Assembly (NCBI GenBank): GCA_951813545.1
Contig: OX638352.1
Coordinates: forward strand, 248,001-312,000
Length of the DNA stretch: 64,000 nucleotides
Source of the DNA: an uncultured Poribacteria bacterium
GTDB taxonomy: Bacteria; Poribacteria; WGA-4E; WGA-3G
Direction of reading: 5' to 3'
Shown: piece after piece, positions 43,318 through 51,722 of the stretch
Layout of the letters: each line of letters opens with the position of its first letter
How positions within the stretch are numbered: the stretch's first letter is position 1
Notes under the pieces: model-generated
What the model was told of the DNA's origin: nothing
What the model saw: only the letters and a program-made list of their open reading frames with translations
Database searches by the model: none
Translations under genes and position numbers: made by a program

Positions 43318-44580
43318 ATGAACACACATCACAACTACGACACCATCGTTATCGGGGGCGGACCTGCGGGGAGTACCGTTGCGACGCTTGTTGCCGAACA
43401 AGGATACCGCGTGCTGCTGCTTGAACGGGAATCTGAACCGAAATTCAAAATCGGCGAATCGCTGATTCCGGCAACATACTGGACCTTCAAACGCCTCGGT
43501 ATGCTGGAAAAACTGCGATCAAGCCATTTCCCACAGAAGTACAGTGTACAGTTCTATTCACGCACGGGTAAAGCCTCCACACCATTCTATTTCTTTCAAA
43601 CCAATCCGCATGAAAGTGCTGTCACATGGCAGGTCTTGCGAAGTGAGTTCGACGAGATGCTCTTGGACAACGCAAAAGAAAAAGGGGTAGAGATTTGCCG
43701 CGGAGCCAGCGTGCGAGAAGTCCTTTTTGATGGAGACACAGCAACCGGCGTTGTGGCACAGAACGCAAACGGCACGCGTGAGACACTCCATGCAACTGTC
43801 ATCGTCGATTCTACCGGGCAGCGGTCGCTTATTGGAAGGCAGCTGAACTTGAATACAACGGAAGCGAACCTCAAAATGGCATCGCTCTTTACACACTATG
43901 AAAGTGGGCATAGAGACGAAGGCATCGACGAGGGAGCGACACTCATTCTACACACCGAAGAGAAAGACTCCTGGTTCTGGTCGATCCCACTTCCCTATAA
44001 CCGAACAAGTATCGGGGTTGTCGGCGAGTTAGATTATCTCCTTCAAAACCGAAGAGATACTGACGGCAAACTCAATGCTCAGAAGATTTTCACCGAAGAA
44101 CTTGAGAAGTGCGCGCCATTGAAACAACGGCTCGAAGGTGCAAAGCAGCTTTTCTCGATCCAGACCACGAAAGATTTCTCGTATCGCGCCAGTCGTATCG
44201 CAGGCAATAATTGGGTGTTAGTGGGCGATGCATTCGGATTCTTGGATCCTGTCTACTCGACGGGTCTGTTTCTGGCACTCAAATCAGGTGAGATGGCAGC
44301 AGATGTAATCATTGAAGCCTTTGAAAAAAATGACTTTTCCGAAGCACAACTCGGAAGCTTCGGACCGGCGTTTGTGGACGGAATGGAGGCATTTCGGAAA
44401 CTTGTCTATGCTTTTTATGCAAAGGAATTCAGTTTCGCGCGGTTTCTATCAGAATACCCAGAGCATCAGGGAGGTATCGTTGACATCTTAAGTGGGGACG
44501 TATTCAGGAAAGACGTAACCCACATCTTCCCAGCAATGGCAGAAATGTGCCCCTTACCATCTGAGATGCCACTCAGTTGA
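43318..44580 (+). CDS. Flavin-dependent halogenase-like NAD(P)/FAD oxidoreductase
   Basis: A 420-residue group of flavin monooxygenases and halogenases. The FAD motif GGGPAGST is at 13-20, KIGESLIP at 44-51, the FAD-end motif GDAFGFLDPVYSTG near 303-316, and the halogenase signature WFWSIP (WxWxIP) is exact at 219-224. Lys74 in FPQKYS is placed like the catalytic Lys of phenolic FAD halogenases (variant B: F-P-x-K). Related geranylgeranyl-reductase-like proteins have the same fold, so the reaction needs testing. ATG 43318 begins a few bases after the BrnA remnant. No flavin reductase gene is adjacent. Confidence 0.75.
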   Translation: MNTHHNYDTIVIGGGPAGSTVATLVAEQGYRVLLLERESEPKFKIGESLIPATYWTFKRLGMLEKLRSSHFPQKYSVQFYSRTGKASTPFYFFQTNPHESAVTWQVLRSEFDEMLLDNAKEKGVEICRGASVREVLFDGDTATGVVAQNANGTRETLHATVIVDSTGQRSLIGRQLNLNTTEANLKMASLFTHYESGHRDEGIDEGATLILHTEEKDSWFWSIPLPYNRTSIGVVGELDYLLQNRRDTDGKLNAQKIFTEELEKCAPLKQRLEGAKQLFSIQTTKDFSYRASRIAGNNWVLVGDAFGFLDPVYSTGLFLALKSGEMAADVIIEAFEKNDFSEAQLGSFGPAFVDGMEAFRKLVYAFYAKEFSFARFLSEYPEHQGGIVDILSGDVFRKDVTHIFPAMAEMCPLPSEMPLS

Positions 44581-44614
44581 TAAAAAAACACGTTATATCT
44601 ATAGGAGAATACTT

Positions 44615-45583
44615 ATGAGACTCATCACATCCGCTTTACTTATCATCTGCTGCATCTTTCTATCTACCACATTCGTGAGCGATAGCACCGCAAAACGCCG
44701 TTTTATCAGCATCGGAACGGCTCCCGCTGGAGGTGCCTTTTTCGTCGTCGGTGGTGCAATCGCTGAGGTTGTTGATCGTAACGCCTCGGAAACAGGTTGG
44801 GAGTTAACTGCTGAAAGCACGAAAGGCACACAGGAAAATATACGACGCATCGTGAATAACGAATTTGAGTTCGCGCTTGCCAATGCAGCAATATCCTATT
44901 TCGCTGTGCGCGGCGAAGGTGATTGGAAAACGGAACACCCCATCCGTACCGTCATGACACTTGCTCCCAATGTCGGCCTGTTTATTACACCGCAATCCAC
45001 AGGTATCCGTAAAATTCAAGATTTTGCCGGAAAACGGATTGTTGTTGGACCAGCAGGTGCTGGCTTCGAGTATTTCCTTAAACCGATACTGGCTGCACAC
45101 GGCATCACTTACGAAGATTTCTCACCGCTCAACAACCACTACATCGGTTCGGTAGACCTATTAGCGGATGGTGCTGCCGCTGCCGCATTCATCGGTGGTG
45201 CGATCCCAACACCTGCCGCTACACAAGCCAGCACGTCTCAGAACATCTTTTTCGTTCCGTTCGATGAAACCGCGAAAAAGTCTCTTTTTGAAGAATATCC
45301 GTTCTTTAACGCGATAACCATTCCCGCGAACACCTACAAAGGGCAGACGGAGCCATTCGCCAGTATGAACGTCGGTTCAATGCATCTCATCACCGCCGAG
45401 AACGCAGATGAAAATATGGTTTATGAATTTACGAAAACCTTATATACGCACCGCGCGGAAGTGGTTAAACGACATGGTGCTGGCAAAGCCATTAACCCGA
45501 AAAACGTTGTCAAGGATACAGGCACGCCGTTCCACCCGGGTGCTATCCGTTTCTATCGTGAAATCGGTATTTGGAACAAATAA
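44615..45583 (+). CDS. TAXI family TRAP-type solute-binding protein
   Basis: A 322-residue secreted binding protein. The signal peptide covers about residues 1-26. The mature part begins RRFISIGTAPAGGAFFVVGGAIAEVV, then GTQENIRRIVNNEFEFALANA, GKRIVVGPAGAGFEYF and a second lobe with TIPANTYKGQTEPFASMNVGS. TAXI proteins bind dicarboxylates or glutamate-like ligands and hand them to a TRAP permease. No permease gene lies within this window, so it either serves a distant one or has another role. AGGAGAA precedes ATG 44615. Confidence 0.88.
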   Translation: MRLITSALLIICCIFLSTTFVSDSTAKRRFISIGTAPAGGAFFVVGGAIAEVVDRNASETGWELTAESTKGTQENIRRIVNNEFEFALANAAISYFAVRGEGDWKTEHPIRTVMTLAPNVGLFITPQSTGIRKIQDFAGKRIVVGPAGAGFEYFLKPILAAHGITYEDFSPLNNHYIGSVDLLADGAAAAAFIGGAIPTPAATQASTSQNIFFVPFDETAKKSLFEEYPFFNAITIPANTYKGQTEPFASMNVGSMHLITAENADENMVYEFTKTLYTHRAEVVKRHGAGKAINPKNVVKDTGTPFHPGAIRFYREIGIWNK

Positions 45584-45601
45584 AAAAAGTGCAACTTTTT
45601 T
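45583..45601 (+). terminator. Possible terminator-like hairpin after the TAXI gene
   Basis: AAAAAAGT-GCA-ACTTTTTT, an 8-bp AT-rich stem with a T-run as its right arm, overlapping the stop codon. The thermodynamic strength is low, so termination is uncertain. Confidence 0.3.
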
Positions 45602-45701
45602 ACGCCTTGTTTGTAGTTAAGAATACGCGCATAGAGGGACCGGAAATAGGGTTTTCTGAGTCAAGAAATATGCTTGCCTGAGATGTCCTCTTTTCCGGTC
45701 A

Positions 45702-45742
45702 ACTTCGGTCTGTAGGAGACTATTCTCCTTTCAGACCGAAGT
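45702..45742 (+). repeat. Long hairpin repeat in the leader of the M16 peptidase gene
   Basis: ACTTCGGTCTG (45702-45712) pairs with CAGACCGAAGT (45732-45742), and AGGAGA pairs with TCTCCT inside (loop CTAT), for 17 base pairs in all. It ends about 36 bp before ATG 45779. A looser copy with the same left arm occurs at 34752-34790. It could be an mRNA leader structure, or a REP-type repeat. Confidence 0.6.
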
Positions 45743-45778
45743 CTCATTCGCACCCAGAAACATGAAAAGGATGCCAAG

Positions 45779-48700
45779 ATGAATTCAAAACAGAGTCGCC
45801 AACACAACGCATTCCCACAAGACAGAACAAATTCCCAATATCCGTCTGTTAACCTTTCTCAAGGGCAACACCTTCACGGCTTTGAGGTAAAAGCCGTCAC
45901 ACCGATTGACGAATTACGTGCGGTAGCAATAGAACTCTCGCATCCACGTAGCGGCGCACGGCTGCTGCATCTCTATACAGATGACACCAAAAACTGGTTC
46001 TCGATCAGTCCGATAACACCAACACTTGATGATACAGGATTACAACATATCCTCGAACACTCCGTAATGGCGGGATCCCGAAACTATCCAGTCAAAGAGG
46101 TGTTTTTTGAGATGATAAAGATGAGCCTTGCCACCTTTGAAGACGCGAATGCGATGAATTGGATCGACCATGCCTTCTACTATGCTTCAAGCAACGTCAA
46201 AAAGGATCTGTTCAACCTCGCAGAAGTCTATTTTGATTGTGTTTTTCATCCGCTACTGACAGAGGAAACTTTCAAACGTGAAGGACATCATCTTGAACCG
46301 GTGGATCCGAATCAGCCTACCGGAGATCTAATAATAAATGGGATCGTCTATAATGAGCAAAAAGATGGCGTGTCTAGCCCAGAAGGCCGCTTCCTTTCTG
46401 CCGTGGGTGGTGGGCTTCTGGGCGACACCTGCTATGCCCGTGATGCTGGTGGAAATTCACTGGTTATGCCCGATCTAACCTACGAACAATTCAAATCCTA
46501 TCACCAAACCTACTTTCAGCCAAGCAACTGTTACTTCTTCTTCTACGGCAACATTCCAACAAGCGATTATCTCGAATTCCTTGCCGATAAATTGGCGGCA
46601 ATGCCAAAGACAGAAACAAATGGGTTTCTACATCCACTCCGCCCGGAAATCACGCACCCGTCGAAGTGGAAAGGCCCACAGACAGTGCATGATACCTATG
46701 TAATTGGAACAGGTGAGTCACTTTCCGAAAAGACATATCTCATGCTCACTTGGCACATCGGAGATGCAACAGATCCTGAAGATAGCGTTTTGTGCCAGAT
46801 TTTGAGCCTAATTCTACTCGGAAACGAGGCGGCACCCCTCCGCAAAGCGATTATTGATTCTAAACTCGGCACCGATCTATGTGATAATTTTTATATACCC
46901 CTCGGAGTCAAACCTGTGGGTCCACATAGTACTTTTGGGCTCGGCTTGGTGGGAAGCGAAGTAGATCGAGCTGAGGCTTTCACAGAATTGGTTATCAACA
47001 CATTAACGCAAATTGCAGATACGGAGATTGACAAGGGAACGGTGGACGCTGCGTTTCAGCAAATTACTTATGACTACCAAGAAGTTACGCCGCGCTTCCC
47101 GTTTCAGATGATGCAGCGTGTCATAAATACTTGGATATATGAAAAAGAGCCGACCCTCTTTTTGAAGATGGGAACGGTCCTATCTGATATCCGCCAGCGC
47201 TGGGAGCAAAATTCGCACATCTTCAACGAACTCATTCGTGAGAGATTTCTTGACAACCCACATCGGATGACGATTGTCCTGTCTCCTGATCCGGGTATGC
47301 AGGCGCGTATTGATGCGAATGAGGAGGCACGCCTGAAAGCAATCCGCGCAGAACTTACCGATGAACAGATGAAGCAGATAGCTGCCGATGCCGCTGAGCT
47401 CAAACGTCGCAATGGGCAGCCAAACTCACCGGAGGATTTGGCGAAGTTGCCACAACTGCGCGTCTCTGACCTGCCTGAGAAACCTCTGTATATTCCTACA
47501 ACCGTTGAGACGGTTAGCGGATGTCCACTACTCAGGAACGAAGTCTTTTCCAACGGCGTGAACTATCTTGTGCTAAATTTTGATTTGCAAGGGTTGCCAG
47601 AACACCTTTGGCAGCATCTACCCAGATACACTGATGCTATTCTCAAACTCGGTGCCGGTAGTGTAAGTTACGAACAGATGGCACAACGTGCCGCCGCAGC
47701 GACTGGTGGATTAGAATGTTTTCCTAACTTTAGTACACACGCGCTTGATGCAGGGCGGACGTTGTGTAACATGCAGGTTCAACTCAAAGCACTTGACGGT
47801 AAAATGGGAGAGGCCTTGGATGTCTTACACGATCTGATTTTCGCCGTGAATCCGCGTAATATTGGACGACTTCGCAATGTACTTAACCAAGCAGTGGCAG
47901 AATGTCGTGCGAACTTGATGGATAAACTGCGGTTTCCTTACGGCTTGGCTTCGGCGACCTATCATGCTGCACGTGGGTTTTCGCCACAGGCACATCTCTC
48001 GGAAATTGTTTTCGGACTGCCACAACTCCGCACGAGTGAAATGTTACTTGACAGTTTTGACGAATCTCATGAGAAGCTCAGCGATTACATTGAACAAATC
48101 CGAGATTTCCTATTGGTCCAAGGTCGAGTCACCGCCAGTTTTACCGGTTCTGACGCAGCTTATGGAACGCTTCAAGGAAAGTTCGCTGAATGGATTGGCG
48201 ACATGCGCGACGAACCGATGACATCACAACTGACAGGTTTTAAACCCATTGATACGCCACCGCGCGAAGGATTGGCGGCTCCTATGCAAATAGCCAACTG
48301 CACATACGCCATACCGGCACCGCACTACTCACATCCGGATTCAGTTTTCTTGACAATCGGCGCGCATATCTTATGGCTTGGCTACATTATGACCGAAGTC
48401 CGTCTTAAGGGCAATGCTTACCTACCATGCTTCGCGTATGACCCGCTTGATGCCTGTCTGTACCAAGGATCGTGCGCTGATCCGCACATTGCACGCACGC
48501 TCGACATCTTTGAACGGACTACTGATTACGTCAAACAGGCAGAATGGACACAGATAGACATTGACAGAGCGATTATTGCAATAGCATCGGATTACCAAAA
48601 AACAGTCCGGCCCAGTCAAGCCTCAACTGATGCCCTCACGCATTATCTCACTGGACAAACATGTGAGATAGTCGAAGAAAGATACGCACAACTCCGCCGT

Positions 48701-48853
48701 GCAACACCCAAGGAGGTAAAACGAGCACTGCTCGAAACTTTGGAGGGAAATCGGGATAAAGCCTCGATTTGTGTCGTCGCGAGTCGTGAAAAGTTAGAAA
48801 CCGAAAATCAGAAAATGACGCAACCTTTGCGTATTGAAAATATTTTAGAATAG
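45779..48853 (+). CDS. M16 insulinase family peptidase, PreP-like
   Basis: A 1024-residue protein with the two-homologous-halves plan of the M16C (presequence protease) group. The zinc motif HILEH is at residues 90-94, with His90, Glu93 and His94; the third ligand should be a Glu in the LAEVYFDCVFHPLL helix or REGHHLEP region near 163-180. EHSVMAGSRNYPVKEVFFEM is diagnostic for PreP. The second half lacks the motif, as in the family. It degrades peptides in a closed chamber. AAAAGGATG precedes ATG 45779. No signal peptide is seen, so it is probably cytoplasmic. Confidence 0.9.
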   Translation: MNSKQSRQHNAFPQDRTNSQYPSVNLSQGQHLHGFEVKAVTPIDELRAVAIELSHPRSGARLLHLYTDDTKNWFSISPITPTLDDTGLQHILEHSVMAGSRNYPVKEVFFEMIKMSLATFEDANAMNWIDHAFYYASSNVKKDLFNLAEVYFDCVFHPLLTEETFKREGHHLEPVDPNQPTGDLIINGIVYNEQKDGVSSPEGRFLSAVGGGLLGDTCYARDAGGNSLVMPDLTYEQFKSYHQTYFQPSNCYFFFYGNIPTSDYLEFLADKLAAMPKTETNGFLHPLRPEITHPSKWKGPQTVHDTYVIGTGESLSEKTYLMLTWHIGDATDPEDSVLCQILSLILLGNEAAPLRKAIIDSKLGTDLCDNFYIPLGVKPVGPHSTFGLGLVGSEVDRAEAFTELVINTLTQIADTEIDKGTVDAAFQQITYDYQEVTPRFPFQMMQRVINTWIYEKEPTLFLKMGTVLSDIRQRWEQNSHIFNELIRERFLDNPHRMTIVLSPDPGMQARIDANEEARLKAIRAELTDEQMKQIAADAAELKRRNGQPNSPEDLAKLPQLRVSDLPEKPLYIPTTVETVSGCPLLRNEVFSNGVNYLVLNFDLQGLPEHLWQHLPRYTDAILKLGAGSVSYEQMAQRAAAATGGLECFPNFSTHALDAGRTLCNMQVQLKALDGKMGEALDVLHDLIFAVNPRNIGRLRNVLNQAVAECRANLMDKLRFPYGLASATYHAARGFSPQAHLSEIVFGLPQLRTSEMLLDSFDESHEKLSDYIEQIRDFLLVQGRVTASFTGSDAAYGTLQGKFAEWIGDMRDEPMTSQLTGFKPIDTPPREGLAAPMQIANCTYAIPAPHYSHPDSVFLTIGAHILWLGYIMTEVRLKGNAYLPCFAYDPLDACLYQGSCADPHIARTLDIFERTTDYVKQAEWTQIDIDRAIIAIASDYQKTVRPSQASTDALTHYLTGQTCEIVEERYAQLRRATPKEVKRALLETLEGNRDKASICVVASREKLETENQKMTQPLRIENILE

Positions 48854-48953
48854 AACAGGATTTCAATCGACAAGGGAAAACGCTATATGATAGATGTTTT
48901 GCGGTTACTGTCATACACAGCCAAATTTACTTAACACACATTTAAAAAAATTC

Positions 48954-48983
48954 TTGACTTTAACGTCCGTTCTTTGCTATAAT
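48954..48983 (+). promoter_or_regulatory. Sigma70 promoter of dnaN
   Basis: TTGACT (48954-48959), 18-bp spacer, TATAAT (48978-48983), 29 bp before the dnaN start codon, with AAGGAGA between. Confidence 0.65.
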
Positions 48984-49012
48984 TGTAAAAACCCTTATCA
49001 AGGAGACCGGAA

Positions 49013-50116
49013 ATGGAATTAACTTTTGAAAAAGATGACCTCCTGCATTCCCTACAGGTTCTACAAGGTGTCGCGAGCGGACGTACCACTTTACCGATTC
49101 TTTCAAATGTCCTCATCCAAGCCGCAGATGGGAAAATTGAGTGTGTTGCCACAGATTTAGAAGTCGGGATCAAGATTAAGGTGGAAGGTGTTATTCAAGA
49201 AGACGGGGCAATCACTGTCTCCGCCAAAAAGTTGGCAGACATTGTCAAAGAATTGCCCGCAGATAAAACAATACACCTCGCAACAACTGCAAATGATCGC
49301 GTTGAAATTACGTGCGGCGACGGCGTTTACAAGATTATTGGACTCCCGGACGAAGAATTTCCGCAATTGCCTTCTGTTGATGGACATTCACTAACAATCA
49401 CCGGAGAAACTTTGCGCGCAGTCCTCCGCAGGACCGAATTTGCTGCAGCGACAGAGGATGTACGCTACTTCTTAAATGGGCTCTATTTTAATTTCCTTCC
49501 AGATAGAACGGAAGTAGTTGCCACTGATGCAATACGGCTCGCACTCGCGCATTGCGATCCGTTCCAACCACCGGAGAATGTAGAGGGGTTCATTGTTCCA
49601 CTCAAAGCGATTAAAGAGATTGAACGTACCTTTGCTGAATCTGATGAAGTGCAGATTTCAATTTTTGAAAATCAGATCCTCTTCGCCGATGAGAAAGCGA
49701 CCTTAACCACACGGCTCGTAGAGGGCGATTATCCGCCATATCAGAAAATCATTCCTGATTCTACGGTAGACAGAGCAGTAGTCTCTAAAGAACAGCTCCT
49801 GCACGCGACACGCCGAGTCGCACTGCTATCAAATCCAAAGAACTATGCAATCCGTTTGGAGATTGATACAGAGCAGATCCAAGTCTCAGCGAAAACCCCA
49901 GAACTCGGGGAAGCACACGAGACTCTACCTGTGGAGTTTGGTACTGGACGCGTACAGATGGGGATTGATGCCCGTCTGCTGATAGAAACTCTGACACATA
50001 TCGAAGCAGAATCGGTTGGGATAGAATTTACAGGGGCAGTGGCTCCGGTAGCCTTCAAACCGATTGGCGAGGAAGGACATATTTGTCTGATACATCCGAT
50101 GCGTTTGGAATCTTAA
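49013..50116 (+). CDS. dnaN: DNA polymerase III beta subunit (sliding clamp)
   Basis: A 367-residue clamp of normal length, with the three-domain repeat pattern: MELTFEKDDLLHSLQVLQGVASGRTTLPILSNV at the start, VPLKAIKEIER near the middle, LLSNPKNYAIRLEI, and the end motif PVAFKP...LIHPMRL that closes the protein-binding groove. It forms the ring that tethers the replicative polymerase to DNA. The gene has its own promoter and is not next to dnaA or recF, so this is not the usual origin-type locus. Confidence 0.97.
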   Translation: MELTFEKDDLLHSLQVLQGVASGRTTLPILSNVLIQAADGKIECVATDLEVGIKIKVEGVIQEDGAITVSAKKLADIVKELPADKTIHLATTANDRVEITCGDGVYKIIGLPDEEFPQLPSVDGHSLTITGETLRAVLRRTEFAAATEDVRYFLNGLYFNFLPDRTEVVATDAIRLALAHCDPFQPPENVEGFIVPLKAIKEIERTFAESDEVQISIFENQILFADEKATLTTRLVEGDYPPYQKIIPDSTVDRAVVSKEQLLHATRRVALLSNPKNYAIRLEIDTEQIQVSAKTPELGEAHETLPVEFGTGRVQMGIDARLLIETLTHIEAESVGIEFTGAVAPVAFKPIGEEGHICLIHPMRLES

Positions 50117-50159
50117 AGGTGGACTTCACAGGTGTGTGCCCACAAACATCGGTCTTCCA

Positions 50160-50215
50160 CTGTAGAGGAGTTAGTTCTCAGTTACACCTATAAAAGGCTG
50201 AGACACTCCCTACAG
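50160..50215 (+). repeat. Long imperfect hairpin between dnaN and tRNA-Phe
   Basis: Three paired blocks in register: CTGTAG (50160-50165) with CTACAG (50210-50215), GGAGT (50167-50171) with ACTCC (50205-50209) and TCTCAG (50176-50181) with CTGAGA (50198-50203), with an apical loop of 16 nt. It may be the dnaN terminator, or a repeat related to the other CTGTAGGAG-type hairpins (37057 and 45710). Confidence 0.55.
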
Positions 50216-50289
50216 CAGCACTTGCGCTCTGCGTCCAATTGATCCAATTTAGCGTTCGCAGAAGTGCAGTGATTTTTTCTCAAAAAAAC

Positions 50290-50318
50290 TTGACAACTTC
50301 CGTGTTTTATGGTATTAT
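50290..50318 (+). promoter_or_regulatory. Sigma70 promoter of the tRNA pair
   Basis: TTGACA (50290-50295), 17-bp spacer, TATTAT (50313-50318), 12 bp before the tRNA-Phe gene. Confidence 0.7.
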
Positions 50319-50329
50319 TATATACCTAT

Positions 50330-50402
50330 GCCGAGATAGCTCAGTCGGTAGAGCAGTAGACTGAAAATCTATGTGTCGGCAGTTCGATTCTGCCTCTCGG
50401 CA
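50330..50402 (+). tRNA. tRNA-Phe (GAA)
   Basis: Acceptor GCCGAGA pairs with TCTCGGC. The D arm is GCTCAGTCGGTAGAGC. The anticodon loop CTGAAAA reads GAA, and the T arm is GGCAG-TTCGATT-CTGCC. The discriminator is A, and CCA is not encoded. It lies 12 bp after a strong promoter, followed by a T-run (50403-50411). Confidence 0.95.
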
Positions 50403-50430
50403 TCTTTTTTTAATTGCGATAGTTTGCTAA

Positions 50431-50502
50431 GCCGGTGTAGCTCAGTGGAAGAGCAACTGATTCGTAATCAGTAGGTCGGAGGTTCAAATCCTCTCATCGG
50501 CT
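50431..50502 (+). tRNA. tRNA-Thr (CGT)
   Basis: Acceptor GCCGGTG pairs with CATCGGC with one G-T pair. The D arm is GCTCAGTGGAAGAGC. The anticodon stem-loop CTGATTCGTAATCAG reads CGT, and the T arm is CGGAGGTTCAAATCCTC-type. CCA is not encoded. It follows tRNA-Phe by 28 bp and may share its promoter. Confidence 0.93.
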
Positions 50503-50548
50503 TTCTGTTTTTGTCAGAACCGCTAACTCTCCGAATATCCACTCTCCA

Positions 50549-51649
50549 CTACTCCGCTTCGGCGGCGAGATCCTCTTCAAGCGACTTGATATTTGCTAAG
50601 ACAGTCGGATGGGGTTCAATCTCATAGATTTTCCGATACATTTCAAGCGCAGCCGCTTTATCAAGAAGGAAACCTCCATAAATCTCAGCCATTCGTTCCC
50701 ATGCGCGAACCTCTTGCGGATCAAGTTCGACAATGCGTTCATAGACTTGTAGCGCATCCATGTACTGACGCGTCTCAAAATCCTCCCGCTCAAGTGCAGA
50801 AGCGCGGACAAAAAGCAACCCGACAAGATCGGTAATGACCTCATCCATCCCTGGACGCTTTTCAAGTGCTTGCTCCAGCAGGAGAATTGCCTCCGATTCA
50901 AGCCGGCTAACCTCAGCAAGATCTTCACTCGTGAATTCTCGGTCTAGGAACCGATATGTCTGAAGCATTTTGGAGTATGTCCTAGACAACTGCAGACGAG
51001 CAAGGATACCGATGGGTGCTTTTTCAGATAGCACCACTCGCAACTCTGGATCATTTTCAATCGCTTTCTTGTAGTGTTCATCTGCTTGTTCAAACTGCTT
51101 ACTTCCCTGATAGAGAACACCAAGAAGATAGTGTGCTTCAGCATTGCTCGGATCTTTTTTTACCACTGCGAGGAACTCCTCCGCAGCTTCGCTGAGTAAA
51201 TAGTCATCGCGGAGCAGTTTACCACGTAAAAGACGGACATCAGGATGGTCAGGTTGGATGCGTGATGCGTGTTCCAAACGCGCCTTCGCATCTTTCAGCC
51301 AACCGCTCTGCGAATAGATTGCCGCGATGCGCAGATTGGCATGCAAACGGACTTCCGCACTCGTTTGCGAGGTTCCATTTATTAAGTGCTTTTGCGCTTC
51401 CACATCCTCTTCTAATGCTTGCAATGCCTGCCAATAAAAAAGCGCAGCATCAATGAGATCTTGTTGCGCAAAGAGCGTGTCTGCTTTCTCAACGAAGCCC
51501 GCTACCTGCGACAGTGGTGGTGATTCGGATTCCGCACTGCCTCGTCGGATATAGAAGGACGCAAGCACAACAAAACCGATGACCACGAGTACTTCTGCAT
51601 AAAAAAGCCAACTGCGTAAGGAAAATAAGGATTTTGTGTTAAATGGCAT
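50549..51649 (-). CDS. TPR-repeat protein with N-terminal membrane anchor
   Basis: A 366-residue protein with a membrane segment at about residues 16-37, followed by an alpha-helical domain of several tetratricopeptide repeats (LLGVLYQGSKQFEQADEHYKKAIENDPEL, and ERMAEIYGGFLLDKAAALEMYRKIYEIEP). I place the start at ATG 51649 because AGGAG sits 7 nt upstream; ATG 51655 would be too close to it. It is the third gene of an apparent operon with the PorX-like and DsbD genes and probably serves as a periplasmic-facing adaptor (inference). Confidence 0.8.
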   Translation of the reverse strand: MPFNTKSLFSLRSWLFYAEVLVVIGFVVLASFYIRRGSAESESPPLSQVAGFVEKADTLFAQQDLIDAALFYWQALQALEEDVEAQKHLINGTSQTSAEVRLHANLRIAAIYSQSGWLKDAKARLEHASRIQPDHPDVRLLRGKLLRDDYLLSEAAEEFLAVVKKDPSNAEAHYLLGVLYQGSKQFEQADEHYKKAIENDPELRVVLSEKAPIGILARLQLSRTYSKMLQTYRFLDREFTSEDLAEVSRLESEAILLLEQALEKRPGMDEVITDLVGLLFVRASALEREDFETRQYMDALQVYERIVELDPQEVRAWERMAEIYGGFLLDKAAALEMYRKIYEIEPHPTVLANIKSLEEDLAAEAE

Positions 51650-51722
51650 GTTCATTCTCCTGTCTTAACCCCACGTACAAAACTATGGGACACGAGTTTC
51701 AATCGACAGTCAAGATTGCGCG

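Noticed and set aside
48954..50116. dnaN as a marker for the replication origin
   Set aside because: No dnaA, recF or gyrB is adjacent, and no cluster of DnaA boxes was seen; dnaN has its own promoter.
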